Shown piece after piece: positions 1-10,884 of a DNA stretch of 45,139 nt (position 1 is its first letter; every line of letters begins with the position of its first letter). The notes below the pieces were generated by a model, which made no database searches, had not been told where the DNA came from, and worked only from the letters and a program-made list of their open reading frames with translations. Source of the DNA: Phellopilus nigrolimitatus (Eukaryota; Basidiomycota; Agaricomycetes; Hymenochaetales; Hymenochaetaceae); contig JAJOHG010000210.1 of NCBI GenBank assembly GCA_021029095.1, forward strand, positions 1-45,139. Direction: 5' to 3'. The translations under genes and the position numbers were made by a program.

Positions 1-462
1 CCTAAGTATAATGGCAGTGTGCACTCTTGCGTCCGAAAGCTCCTTATCAGAATTTAAAGAAAAGCTAGCCTTTGAAAAGTATATCCAGAGCTCCCCGACT
101 GCATGACGAAAATGAATCTAAATAAGGCATGGCTAATTTACGAACAACCATATACATATAAAAGACTCGAGCAGACTAACATCTCGACATGAACTGGAAG
201 CAATTACAACAGTTTCCCATAGCCGTACGAAGGAGCCTACGCCTTCCGGTCATCATTCGGTCTGTTTTGTATCATAGTACATACAGGATCTTTAGGGTGG
301 AAGACAAAAACGGTATGATGGGTGCCTCGTTTATTTTCTGGGATGTGCGCATACGCATATTCCTTCCTGTAGTACATATATCATTTCGACCAGTTCAGTA
401 TCGTGTATCAAAATTCCATCCACGCCTAGTCCTTGCAGGGATCCGGTTGCACAATCCGAAAT

Positions 463-1105
463 CTAACGTTCATTCAGGGCCGACTTCGTAAATGAACGAC
501 CTTGATCCACATCCGACACACGCCTCTTCGCAAGCCTCTCTTCACGCAAATGCTCAATCTCCCTCAGGTCGATGACTTTGAACGGCCACATGAACCAGTT
601 CCCGCCGCCCCTCATGATGGGCAAGCCCATGTCCTCCAGCAGGTCGTCGACAAGCTGCGGATAGCTAAAACAGACGAGCGCGGAGCATAAATCAGGACTA
701 GATCAGAGGCAGGAGGAAAGTGTTCTTACTTCCAAAATGCTATCCCTGAGCTATAGCTCTCGTTAACCCAGGAGATCGCGTCGCCGGCCAACCTCCCACC
801 AGTTACTTTCGCAATTTTTTAAAATTTGCGGAGGAGGCATGGGAAGACAAGAGAATCTAAATTCTCCGTGGACACTAAAATATTTGACCAGTGCGCTGGT
901 CAGTGTACCACATATTCTGGAGAACACGGAAAAAACTTATAACGCACTTATTGAGGCTAAGGCCAGGATACACACGTTCTTCCGCCCATATTCCTCCAGG
1001 AGAGCGATCCCTCGTGAGGACATGGACCTCGAAACCGTCATCGAGAAGTGTCTTCGCGGTGATCAGGCCAGCTGAACCAGCGCCAACGATACAAACAGAA
1101 GCCAT
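463..1105 (-). pseudogene. FMO copy 1, gutted by an internal deletion
   Basis: This is the remnant of a flavin-dependent monooxygenase paralogous to the intact gene at 8386-10566. The start is recognisable (MASVCIVGAGSAG, FAD-binding GxGxxG), as are the last exon and its stop at 463-465. Around 774 the sequence jumps from material equal to 8699 straight to material equal to 10261, so about 1.56 kb of the middle is missing. That removes most of exon 2, all of exons 3-7 and much of exon 8, including the FMO signature and the second dinucleotide-binding motif. The remaining exon 2 also carries an extra stretch of about 10 bases near 812-824, and its first intron differs from the intact copy. It cannot make a working enzyme. 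Confidence 0.9.
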
Positions 1106-1243
1106 AGATCCACGCTGAGAGATGAAGCCCAAGGACGATGAGCCAAAAAATCTTATATCGCTTGACCACCTTGCGTAAGCGTCCGACCGGCTTGGTGAGA
1201 ACGTTATGACTTGGCACGCGGCGCAGTGTAGCGTGTTAGAGGC

Positions 1244-1423
1244 ATGGCTTCGCTCGCCGCCGCCGCCAACTTCAAGACCTCATCGTTCAAGTCGCCATCG
1301 TTCAAGTCACCTCCGCCGGCTCTTGGCGGTGTTCAATTTTCAGTAGCATTTTCGCTTGCCCTTGTTATGAGTCCATTTTGCTCCTTTGGTCGAAAAAGGC
1401 TGACAGCAGATCATCTTATGTAA
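1244..1423 (+). CDS. Small ORF (59 aa) between FMO and AAD, copy A
   Basis: An open frame of 59 codons begins MASLAAAANFKTSSFKSP, contains an FKSP-type repeat and a hydrophobic stretch (VQFSVAFSLALV), and recurs with one residue change at 10705-10884. Its stop overlaps a good splice donor (AT|GTAAGTATGAG). The matching acceptor is CTTACTTAG, so it may be a first exon rather than a complete gene. In this copy the TIR element has inserted at the TTA inside that acceptor. No family is recognised. Conservation between copies may only reflect recent duplication. Confidence 0.25.
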   Translation: MASLAAAANFKTSSFKSPSFKSPPPALGGVQFSVAFSLALVMSPFCSFGRKRLTADHLM

Positions 1424-1463
1424 GTATGAGTTTGCTTGGGACTCTACTGATTATACTTACTTA

Positions 1464-1503
1464 AGTCCATCTCAATTCTGTGGAACTCGAGTTTGTTGGT
1501 AAC
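1464..1503 (+). repeat. Left terminal inverted repeat of the 3.66 kb element
   Basis: Starts AGTCCATCTCAATTC directly after the TTA target copy. It pairs with 5088-5126 read on the minus strand, which starts AACCCATCTCAATTC. The two agree over about 36 bases with a few mismatches and one single-base gap in the GTTTGTTGG segment. Confidence 0.9.
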
Positions 1504-2389
1504 GTGCTCGGCACGATTGGACCCTTACATCTGTTGATGTAATTGAAGACACCAACAGTACCGACAGCTTTAGAATTGAGGCGTTCTGTTGGTAATTTGT
1601 TGAAAACTCGCAAGACCAATTATCTGATCACATCAGATGGGGATATCGGGGCTCGGCAACTCGGCAAGCTTCAGGATGTAGCCAAATATGGGTTGAAAGG
1701 TCAACAAGCGCGTCAGTTTAAAAGTCCGATGTGCAGTTCCACAAGACAAACACCTCCATGGGCTGTTCGTCCTGTTGGTACGGATTTTCGAGTTTACAAC
1801 AGAGTTCCACAAGCATTCGAGTACCTACACCGCAAGCTGAAGAAAATGTTTAATAAAGATTGAGGTTGCGCTGCTTGAATGCCGTGACGAGAATGAAATG
1901 TGACTCCTAGAAAAATGTATTATGAAGATCATAACGCAAATTGTTTGAGCATTTTTAGATAGGCCATGTTGTTATACCATTTCCCAATGAGTCTTTGACA
2001 TATGTGACCGAATGACCTCGGAGCAACCTTTTCAAGGGCACGTGAATGCAACATGCTCGGTGATATTTTACGAGGCTTTCGGCAGCTGTGGGTCGGCCGC
2101 TGCCGCAAGTGTTCATCCAACATAGCCGATGAACGTTCAAAAAACATTTTTGCGAGTGACTCGAAAACGTAGCATCCTGTCACATAATGACAACACCCAC
2201 CAAGACTATCTAGACATCTGTAATCACGCTATCAGGCTCTTGCATTTGCATTTTAATGATATTCAATTATATATCTAATACATCAAGTAAGCATATGGAA
2301 AGTAGAGCTTCTCAACAGGGCGGAACAGGTGTGTCGGTGCCCCTGCCTCGCCCCCAGCCGCGCCGTGATGTAAGTGCTGTGCGTGCTAT

Positions 2390-4230
2390 ATCCGATGTAC
2401 GGGCGGCACCAACGCAGAGCCGGGCGTCGAGGCACAGGTAGGGGATGCATGAGCATCTCGAAGTCCATCTTCACGCTGAGCACGCACGTGCCAGCCAGAA
2501 TTGAGCCGTTGTTAATCAGCAGCAGCACGACATTCGTTGTCTTCTTATCCTCGGTCTTGACGCCCAGCAGGCGCCGCAAAAGCAGAAAACACGCCGACCT
2601 TGCGAGACCACGACGTGTAAGGCCACGCACGGCCCCTTTGGCAGGTTGCTGCCACCTTGAAGACCCTTGAACACTGGACACCATATTCCTGCGCTGGACG
2701 ATGCGCGGCGTACATCTGAATTTTTTGCGTGTCGCGTCCGGCCTCTATCGGATGTGATATCGATAAATTGTCCGGAGCTTGAGCCTTGGAACGTGCCTAG
2801 CTTGTTAGAAAGGTTGGAAAGCACTTCTCGCTCGATTTGTGCCGAGGTTAGGAAGGATCCCAGTAAGCACATTCAGTGATGGAACGATGAACTGTCGGTA
2901 GTCGGAAATGACAGATTCAGCCATAGCCCTGACGAGCCAGCCTCTAAAGTGCTAGAAGACAGAAGAGAAGCCTCTAAGTTTCCGTCGAATAAGTCACGGT
3001 GGCTTGTGATGACAGTCGTGAACCATGAGCAAAAGGAACAGTCTGATCTCGAGCTCTGGGCGTGCAGACGGATGCGTGTAAGTGCATGGAAGAAATATAG
3101 AAAGGATGGTGCAACGCACATATGTAGATATGGGGCAGCTTGCCCACCGCGCCGAGCACCTGCCCGACGAGCCTGTCTGAGTGGCACAGCATCGGGTCGC
3201 CCATCGTGCCCACGCCGATGAGCCCGCCGGGCGCCGCGAACTGCAGCTGGTTGTTCTCCGCGAGCAACATGATGATGTTGATGAAGATCGGGCGGCGGCG
3301 GTTGCAGCCCTACTGGTTCTTCGTGTCCATGCCTGGGCAGATCTCGACGTGCATTCTGAGCGTGAGCACACCCGTGAGGATCGTGCCGCCCGCGACGCCG
3401 CCCATCAGCTCGTCGACTTTTTGCCGGGCTTGTTCACGTTGAACGAGCGGATGACAATAACCGCGGCAACAACGTGAAGTCCCGCACCGGGATCGAGATC
3501 CGCTTCACGATGTACTCGTTCACTGCATCGACGTTGTATTTTAGCTGCGCGGAGATCGGCACGATGGGCGACGCCTCCGTCACAGTGCCTGTATGTGAGT
3601 AGAGCTCTGTTGCGAAAGGTTTTATTTCTCAGTTAACGTGAACGCACCTTTCATCACGAACACGGCAATACTCTTCTGGTGCCCAAGCGTCTGTACCTCC
3701 TTGATCAAGTCGACCTTGTTTTGCATAATGATGATGTTCTGGAGCTTCATGATCTCCACAGTGGTGAGATACTCAGAGATCTGGGGCTGCAGGTACGACT
3801 CATTACCAGCAATGAGAAGGAGTGATGTGTCCATGAATCCCGCACCGTTCAGCACAGTGGCCATGAGAATATTGTGTCTGGATGAGTCGACGAAGGAGAC
3901 ATACCGGAGCAGCTTCATGTGATGCTCGCACGGCGGGCGGTCCTCCCTGTCGGAGCAGTACAAGCAGTAGCAGCCCTGTCACAGGTACGCCTTGTTCTCA
4001 CTCGTTCTCACATTTATATATCTAATGCTTGCTGCCGTAAGATGGAAAGGATGGAAAGGCAGGAGAGAGAAGTGGGGTGCAACGTACTTTCGCATTCGCG
4101 TAGCCCAGCTTAATGGTGATGTTCCGGACGAGCTCGTCTTGAAGCACATGGTCATGATCTCCGAGATGGCCTTCAACACTGTCGACTTCCCGTGCACGAC
4201 ATGCTTGATTGTGCCATTTCATTCAAATGT
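2390..4230 (-). pseudogene. Captured eIF2 gamma subunit pseudogene, introns retained
   Basis: Reading down the minus strand gives the order of a translation initiation factor 2 gamma subunit, the GTPase that carries initiator tRNA. Visible are a P-loop (KHVVHGKST near 4190-4160), RNITIKLGYANAK (near 4110), a zinc-knuckle region CSDREDRPPCEHH (near 3950), the G4 motif NKVDL (near 3710), [12 protein letters not shown] (near 3560), [13 protein letters not shown] (near 3230) and LLRRLLGVKTE (near 2570). Intron-like sequences interrupt it (for example about 3980-4085, donor GTACGT), so it is a genomic copy rather than a retrocopy. It is broken: a 1-nt loss after MTMCFK shifts frame, the G3 DCPGH motif reads DSSRH, the P-loop is altered and the C-terminal part is degenerate. 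It lies wholly between the TIRs. Confidence 0.88.
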
Positions 4231-5087
4231 GCACCTGCGAGAACAGAGCACGATGTCAGTACAGATTACGTTCAAGTAGATAAATTGTAAGAGAATTGAG
4301 GGAAAGAAAAATACGAGGGAATGAAAGCAGATTCAGAGCAGTTAGTTGTGTTGCAGAGCAACTTTCTGTATGTTGAGAAGAACATGTCGCACAGTCGGTA
4401 GGAGTCAAGTTTACTTCAGAGTGCGACAGCGCACAAGTTCGTGTGAACAGAAAAAAGTCAGGGATTACATAAACTTTGTTACTTGCTGCTCGTATTTTCA
4501 TGGGCGAAATCATATTGTTGCTGTACATGTGTAGTTACTACGTGTTTTCTTATATTTGCAGATTACTTTTTTGTTGATGTTGTTTGAACGCCTCCAGATG
4601 CATCACTCGGATGCCTCCGAAAATGTCTAAAAAACATTTGTCGGCTAATCCTCAACCAACATCTGGGCAAGTCTTGCATAAATAAGTACAACGTGTAATA
4701 CTGATCTTGCTGACCATCGACATTACAACATAACACAAGCCCTGTATTAACACTTGTTGTAGCATTAAAAAACCTTACATTGTATCCTCCAAATGACAGC
4801 AATATAAATCTTAATTCCATAGAAAATCATCCGTTTTTTCACTAATTTGTCCCGAACATTATATGTGCATTTAGATGAAACATTTCAATTATGTTTGCCT
4901 GAAAAATCTCATATATACATTTCCACAATTCATAATTCAACACTACATGTGATATCTCTAAGGCGTTTAGCTCCGTCTATCTTTACAACATTTGACTCAG
5001 TTGGCGGTGTACCTTCCTAAAAAGGTATCAGCCAAATCGCTGGTCGAGATCGACATCGACCCGACGCAATGGATGACTTTTCTGCCG

Positions 5088-5126
5088 CATACCAACAACT
5101 CGAGTTCCACAGAATTGAGATGGGTT
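5088..5126 (-). repeat. Right terminal inverted repeat of the 3.66 kb element
   Basis: Partner of the left repeat at 1464-1503. It is followed by TTA at 5127-5129 and then the sequence that continues the empty site of unit B (GCCTGAGCATCC). Confidence 0.9.
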
Positions 5127-5129
5127 TTA

Positions 5130-5824
5130 GCCTGAGCATCCTTCTCTGCTGATTTTGTCTGTCTTCTCAATACTATGATCTTGATTGTGTTCATCTTCAG
5201 CTTCAGAACACTGGTCACGCGACTTTTTCGTTATTGGCCGAGCTATGAAGTTTACGTACTGCGTAAACTTTGACAATGCCATGACTCTGGCACTGCGTTC
5301 ACGGTTCAAGGTCGTCTCCTTCCTCGAATTCTTGGATGCCGTGGAGACAATGAACTATGGTTCGCAACTCGAGACTCCGTGATTGTTCACGGCATGGACT
5401 CGCGGCACGGCAATTTACAATGTAGTATGGTCTAACCCGATTCATGTAACCCCGTATGCCTTTCCCAATACCTCGGCAATTCAAATTGTTCTAGCGATTT
5501 ATGACGAGGATGGTGGTGTGCTTGACATAGTTTCTTAGGCCTAAAGCTCTTGCCGATGCTCGCAAATGGTGCGGCTCCGTTTCTTTGTGTAATACTCGCC
5601 GGCGCTATTTTAATCCATCTTGCTCAGTCATCGTCGGGCTTAACTGAATGGGCCGCGTCTCGTCTCATTTGACTCAAGGATAAAAAATATCAAATGCCGG
5701 GGAGATGCGTCACCAGGTGCCGACGGTAGAAGCTTACTGACCATGGGTGTGCCGGGAGGACGCGTCCTCCAGGTGCCGAAGGTAGCGTCTTGGCACTTCT
5801 ACTTATTCATCAGCAGCATTTGCC
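5130..5824. other. FMO-AAD intergenic spacer of unit A, left of the MITE
   Basis: Continues the unit B spacer (10925-11619). I see only short overlapping frames and no recognisable gene. A block beginning near 5535 (TTAGGCCTAAAGCTCTTGCC) also precedes AAD2 (from 11327) and AAD3 (from 17153), so it travels with the AAD promoter. Confidence 0.6.
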
Positions 5825-6096
5825 GGTGGTCAGAAAAGTCTTCGGCCCCCCTAAAAAAGGAAGGTGGTTCTCGTCCGCGTCATTCACACACAAAAAGGTC
5901 AAAAAATATTGTGAAACTATGCGAACCTTTGCCCTAGATACATATAAGAAGAAAAAACTAAGTGTTATTTGTTTTTGGATAATTTGAGCTGGCAAGGTAT
6001 CATAGGTGACACCGCGAAACATCGCCGCGTCTTGCGCTACGCAGGCGTGAACTGCCTTCCTTTTTTAGGGGGTGCCGAAGACTTTTCTGACCCACC
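5825..6096. mobile_element. MITE-like insertion in the AAD1 promoter
   Basis: This 272 bp segment is present before AAD1 but absent before AAD2 and AAD3. Its ends are inverted repeats of about 45 bases: left GGTGGTCAGAAAAGTCTTCG from 5825, right the complement of a near-identical sequence ending at 6096, both running on into a CCCCCTAAAAAAGGAAGG segment. The interior is AT-rich with no coding capacity. In unit B the same site reads GCCGGTATAAATATC, a TATA-like box; here the insertion splits it and leaves TGTAAATATC. A clear target duplication could not be resolved. Confidence 0.8.
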
Positions 6097-6235
6097 TGTA
6101 AATATCTTGAATAAAAAATAAAATAAAATAAAATAAAATAAAGCTGCTTCATTAAAGCAGACTGGCAGCCCTCGACATCTTTCATTCTCACTAACCCCTC
6201 GTCTACTTCACAAACCTTTTCAACTACTTACCGCA

Positions 6236-7567
6236 ATGTCTCTCTGGGCCATTCCCCCTCCTCCGGCGAATCCGCTTGGTCGCTACCGTGTCCTCTCCCC
6301 GCTCGCCGGCGTGCGTGTCTCGCCGCTACAACTTGGTGCCGCGAGCATTGGCGACAAGTGGGCCGAACACGGCATGGGCTCGATGGACAAGGAATCGTCT
6401 TTCAAGCTCCTTGACGCGTTCTATGACGCGGGCGGGAATTTTATCGATACGGCCAATAGCTAGTGAGTAATGGATATCTGCGTGTCTAGGTAATATAATT
6501 GACTTTTTATCTTCCCGTTCTGTAGTCAGGATGAGACGTCCGAGGCCTTCATCGGCGAGTGGGTTGAGAAGAGGGGAATTCGCGACCAGCTTGTAATAGC
6601 GACGAAGGTTTGTAAATATTGAATTGACTCCTAACGATTTGATTGACACCTTCTGTCCCTCAGTATACGACGAACTACAAGCGCGGATCGACCAATATTA
6701 ACATCCAGGCTAACTATACCGGCAACAACGCCAAGTCGCTCAAAGTCAGTGTCGATGCGAGCCTCAAGAAGCTGCGCACGGATTACATCGACATCCTCTA
6801 CGTGCACTGGTGGGACTACAACACTTCCGTCGAGGAGGTCATGGATGCGCTGCACAACCTCGTCGTCGCTGGCAAGGTACTCTACCTCGGCATATCCGAT
6901 ACGCCCGCATGGGTCGTATCGCAAGCGAATTATTATGCGAAGCTCATGGGCAAGTCGCCGTTCGTGATCTATCAGGGCGCGTGGAATGTTATGGCGCGCG
7001 ACTTCGAGCGCGATATCATCCCGATGGCGCGTGCACACGGGCTCGCGCTTGCGCCGTGGAATGTGCTTGCCAGTGGACGCCTGCGTACGGACGCGGAGGA
7101 GGAGAAACGCGAAGCGTCTGGCGAGAAGGGACGTACGATTGTGCAGCCTGACTGGAAGCGCAATGAGAACGAGAGGAAGATGAGCGCGGCACTCGAGAAG
7201 GTCGCGAAGGAGGTTGGGACCGAACACATTACGGCTGTGGCTATCGCGTACGTGATGCAGAAGACACCGTACGTGTTTCCGATCATCGGCGGACGCAAGA
7301 TTGAACACCTCCTGGCCAATATCGAAGCGCTTAAGATCTCGCTCTCGCACGAGCAGATTAAGTACCTCGAAAGCATCCTGCCGTTCGATCCGGGCTTCCC
7401 GAACACGTTTGTCGTGAGTGTTTTGTTGAATTTGTCTTTTTTTCGAGAGCAGAGACTGACTTTTCCCGCAGGGAGATGGCACGTCTACGTTCTTCTTGTT
7501 GGCGTCTGCTGCTCATGAAGACAGATGGCCCCTGAGGGAGGCGATCAAACCTGAGAGCAAGCAGTGA
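6236..7567 (+). CDS. AAD1: aryl-alcohol dehydrogenase-like aldo-keto reductase
   Basis: An NADP(H)-dependent aldo-keto reductase of the fungal aryl-alcohol dehydrogenase/norsolorinic acid reductase type (AKR9-like), expected to interconvert aromatic aldehydes and alcohols in the cytosol. Four exons join in frame (6236-6462, 6526-6607, 6664-7413, 7472-7567), giving 384 aa. The AKR tetrad is complete: Asp71 (FIDTAN), Tyr76 (codon split by intron 1, YQDE), Lys103 (VIATK) and His151 (LYVHWWD). Phosphate-binding-type features near the C-terminal third include FPIIGGRK. There is no signal peptide. The ATG follows CTTACCGCA, shared with AAD2 and AAD3. It is closest to AAD3 in exon 3 ([12 protein letters not shown]). 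A MITE-like insertion disrupts the TATA-like box. Exact substrate is unknown. Confidence 0.93.
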
Positions 7568-8385
7568 TGCGTTTATTACGTCTCGCGACTTTCGTGTGTT
7601 CAAAAAATAAGATTGTAGAGCTGTAACATTGCATGGGCAATACTAGTACTTTTGTAATGTGATAGATGTAGCAGAGTAAGATTGATGTATGGAGCTCCGA
7701 CTTTTCCGACGGTGGCCGATGAAGTTGTCTTATTGTCACTAAATATCCTGCTTATTTGACACGTAAGAAATGGTCCAACCTTGTCGCCATAGAGCCGCTC
7801 GCTAACAAGGGTTTTTGGATATTGTAAGCTTTTGAATTCAAAACAAGATCGACAGGGCGGGAGTGAAGATCGGCGTTTTAGATCTTTTATACTTTATCGG
7901 GAAGAAAGTCTAATCAAGAAGCACCTAAGTATAATGGCAGTGTGCACCCTTGCGTCCGAAAGTTCCTTATCAGAATTTAAGCAAAGCTATCCTTTGAAAA
8001 GTATATCCAGAGCTCCCCGACTGCATGAAGAATGAATCTAAATAAGGCATGGCTTATTTTCGAACAATCATATACGTATATAAGATTCGAGTAGACTAAC
8101 ATCTCGACGTGAACTGGCGGTAACCACAACTGTTTCCCATAGCCGTACGAAGGAGCCTACGCGTGACAGCCATCATTCGGTCTGTTATGTATCATAGTAC
8201 ATACAGAATCTTTAGGGTGGAAGACAAAAACGGTATGATGGGTGCCCCGTTTATTTTCTGGGATGTGCGCATATGCATATTCCCTCCTGTAGTACATATT
8301 TTCATTTCAAGCAGTTCAGTATCATGTACCAATATTTTCCATTCATGCATATAACTTGCAGGTATCCAGTTGCACAATCCGAACT
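7568..8385. other. Intergenic between AAD1 and FMO2
   Basis: AAD1 and FMO2 converge here. From 7923 onward the sequence repeats window positions 1-462 (downstream flank of the FMO). The stretch 7840-7915 resembles 19208-19300 downstream of AAD3. No gene is recognised. Confidence 0.6.
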
Positions 8386-10566
8386 CTAACGTTTATACGA
8401 GGCCGACTTCGTAAACGAACGATCTTGATCCACATCCGACAAAAGCCTCTTCGCAAGCCTCTCATCATGCAAATGCTCAATCTCCCTCAGGTCGATGACT
8501 TTGAACGGCCACGTGAACCAGTTCCCTCCGCCCCTCATGATGGGCAAGCCCATGTCCTCCAGCAGGTCGTCGACAAGCTGTGGATAGCTTAAACAGACAA
8601 GCGCGGCGTATAAATTAGGACTAGATCAAACGCAGGAGGAAAGTGTTCTTACTTCCAAAACGCTATTCCTGAGCTATAGCTCTCATTAACCCAGGGGAGC
8701 ATACCAGGATAGCGCCTCCTCAGCCAGGCGGCCGTAATCTGCGTGTGAACGAGGGCATCGTTGACAGTCGAAGGAAGCGACAAAAACGGATCACTGAGGA
8801 AGTATGATGAGATCCAGTGCGAGGCAACTTCGAACGTGTATCCATTGTTGGTGGTGAACTATTGCGAATAGATCATTTCCGAGGTTACTAGATAAGCTTA
8901 GAACCGACTAGGAGAGAGACGTACCACAGAGCCATTCACAGCGAAATCCCGCTTATAGAGGTTTCGCGCCGGAACGAGACCTCTGTAAATAGACGAGGCG
9001 GCTATCGCGTTCTCAGGGAACACAGTGGGTGGGTTCTTCAAGGAAATGTAGTCATCCCATTTGCGCTCTGCATCGGTGCTTAGACTGGGTAATTGACGAC
9101 CCAAGCCGAGTTCATCACGGGTTGCCTCTATAAACAATATAGAAGTTAGCCTTTTATAATCAGCAGGTATAGTATGAGCGATCTTACCATCGAACAGAGA
9201 ATTCCAGCTCGAGGTAAATCCCGTGCATAGAACAACTGCATCTGCTTCGACAGTCCTGCCGTCTTCGAGTAGTATACCTTTTCCGTCTGCTGCAAACCCT
9301 GCCGCTCGTGAAGGCGAAAGCACATTGATTTTCTTCTCTTTGATCAGGGAGAAAAATCCAGTAGGCGACCCGACGCCTTCGTCATTTGTACGAATCCCCC
9401 AGAAAAGGGAATGCGCGTTTCGGAAGGGTGAGGACGCAGGGATAGAGAATGTGAAGAACTAAAACATGAAAATTTAATTATAATCAGCCTGATCAGAAAT
9501 GAAAGACGACGAACGTACAGAGCTCCAGGTAAGGAAACTCCAAAAACCTCGCGTTATCATGCTCCCAAACTTCGAAGTGTGAAGGAAGCGCCTAGCTCCA
9601 GTTTGTATTAGAAACTTGTGCGTGGTACGATTTGACACTCACTCGAGTCTCGTGCGCAGATTAATGTGTGGAGAAAGAACAGCGAGAAATCTACTCTTTC
9701 TAATAAAGTCGGGCAACGGAACAGGTGCAGCTACGAACGCATCCGTCTTGTCGAATACCATCGTAACACCGCGGCCCTGGTTGACCAGGCACGCCGCAAT
9801 ACTGAATCAGAGTCAACACCGCGACTAGAATACGCTATACGGAACAACGCACTCTTGTGCTGACTTCCCGCCGCCTATTACAATGATTACTCCTGAATTC
9901 GGCTGGACGCGCGTTAAGAGACTTTCCATATGGGCCTTGAATTGCGATGAGTGGAAGACCAAGCCAGAAAAACCGGCTGCTTCAGCTGACATGGGCGACA
10001 GAGAGGGTGGGGTATAGGCTCGGCTACATCCCTTAAACAGAATTTAAGAAGGCCAGTTGACCATACACGCTTCAAGTCCTTACTCCGGTGCACAGGACGA
10101 TTTTATCGAACGTCAGTTGTTCAATCACTGATCCTTGGATATCCTTGAGATCGACAATCCACTTTCCAGAGTCCGGATGTCTTGAAATGTTCAGAACTTC
10201 GATTTGATAACGCACGTGACCTTCAAGAAAGCGTGCTGAGAATTTTTCCATGTAGAGCCGCATCGCGTCGCCGGCCAACCTCCCGCCAGTTACTTTCGCA
10301 TTTTGCGGAGGAGGCATGGGAAGACAAGAGAATCTAAATTCTCCGTGGACACTGAAATATTTGACCAGTGCGCTGGTCAGTGTACCACATATTCTGAAAA
10401 ACACGCACTTATTGAGACTAAGGCCAGGATACACACGTTCTTCCGCCCATATTCCTCCAGGAGAGCGATCCCTCGTGAGGACATGGACCTCGAAACCGTC
10501 ATCGAGAAGTGTCTTCGCAGTGATCAGGCCAGCTGAACCAGCGCCGACGATACAAACAGAAGCCAT
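8386..10566 (-). CDS. FMO2: flavin-containing monooxygenase-like protein, intact
   Basis: A class B flavoprotein monooxygenase (FAD and NADPH dependent) that oxygenates small substrates; the substrate is unknown. Nine exons join in frame on the minus strand: 10566-10409, 10351-10084, 10031-9853, 9801-9643, 9591-9519, 9458-9188, 9127-8925, 8858-8653, 8587-8386, giving 572 aa. The FAD motif GAGSAG is at residues 8-13. The FMO signature FxGxxxHxxxF reads FSGLVFHSSQF (163-173). The second, NADPH-binding motif GGGKSA is at 195-200, and a VVLCTGF segment occurs later. PGGIW and YPGL near the start fit the family. It is divergent from AAD2 across 1.2 kb. It is the only intact FMO of three in the window. 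Confidence 0.92.
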
Positions 10567-10704
10567 AGATCCACACTGAGAGTGAAGCCCAAGGACGATG
10601 AGCCAAAAAAATCTTATATCGCTTGACCACCTTGGGTAAGCGTCCGACCGGCTTGGTGAGAACATTATGACTTGGCACGCGGCGCAGTGTAGCGTGTTAG
10701 AGTC

Positions 10705-10884
10705 ATGGCTTCGCTCGCCGCCGCCGCCAACTTCAAGACCTCATCGTTCAAGTCGCCATCGTTCAAGTCACCTCCGCCGGCTCTTGGCGGTGTTCAATTT
10801 TCAGTAGCATTTTCGCTTGCCCTTGTTATGAGTCCATTTTACTCCTTTGGTCGAAAAAGGCTGACAGCAGATCATCTTATGTAA
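10705..10884 (+). CDS. Small ORF (59 aa) between FMO2 and AAD2, copy B
   Basis: Same 59-codon frame as at 1244-1423, with Tyr instead of Cys after MSPF. It has an uninterrupted downstream intron candidate (donor GTAAGT at 10881, acceptor CTTAG ending near 10925). If spliced, it would continue only a few codons to a stop. It has repeated FKSP/FKTS units and a hydrophobic segment. No family is recognised; coding status is uncertain. Confidence 0.25.
   Translation: MASLAAAANFKTSSFKSPSFKSPPPALGGVQFSVAFSLALVMSPFYSFGRKRLTADHLM

Larger units (their letters stand above)
1464..5126. mobile_element. Non-autonomous DNA transposon with TIRs and TTA target duplication
   Basis: A 3663 bp insertion is defined by comparison with the empty site at 10922-10924. 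The ends are inverted repeats of roughly 36-40 bp: left 1464-1503, right about 5088-5126 on the other strand, sharing the core CCATCTCAATTCTGTGGAAC. TTA is present once in the empty site and duplicated at 1461-1463 and 5127-5129. A 3-bp TTA/TWA duplication is typical of PIF/Harbinger elements, but no transposase was recognised, so the superfamily is inference. The cargo is an intron-containing eIF2-gamma pseudogene, as in gene-capturing (Pack-type) elements. A 106-codon plus-strand frame at 1543-1863 and the AT-rich stretch 4280-5090 are unrecognised. Confidence 0.85.
1..7567. repeat. Segmental duplication, unit A (FMO remnant plus AAD1), open at left edge
   Basis: The window begins inside a block that recurs almost base for base from 7923. 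The first bases after position 1 match those after 7923, and the match continues through the FMO tail, the FMO start, the spacer and AAD1. Unit A differs from unit B by an internal deletion in the FMO, a 3.66 kb TIR element and a 272 bp MITE-like insertion. Seen directly by comparing the two blocks; no percentage identity was computed. Confidence 0.9.

Noticed and set aside
1543..1863. 106-codon frame as the element's transposase
   Set aside because: Too short and without visible DDE-type motifs; kept only as an unrecognised frame inside the element.
6631..7482. 283-codon minus-strand frame opposite AAD1 (also 17969-18688 opposite AAD3)
   Set aside because: Antisense shadow of exon 3; it recurs in each AAD copy only because the sense gene is conserved.
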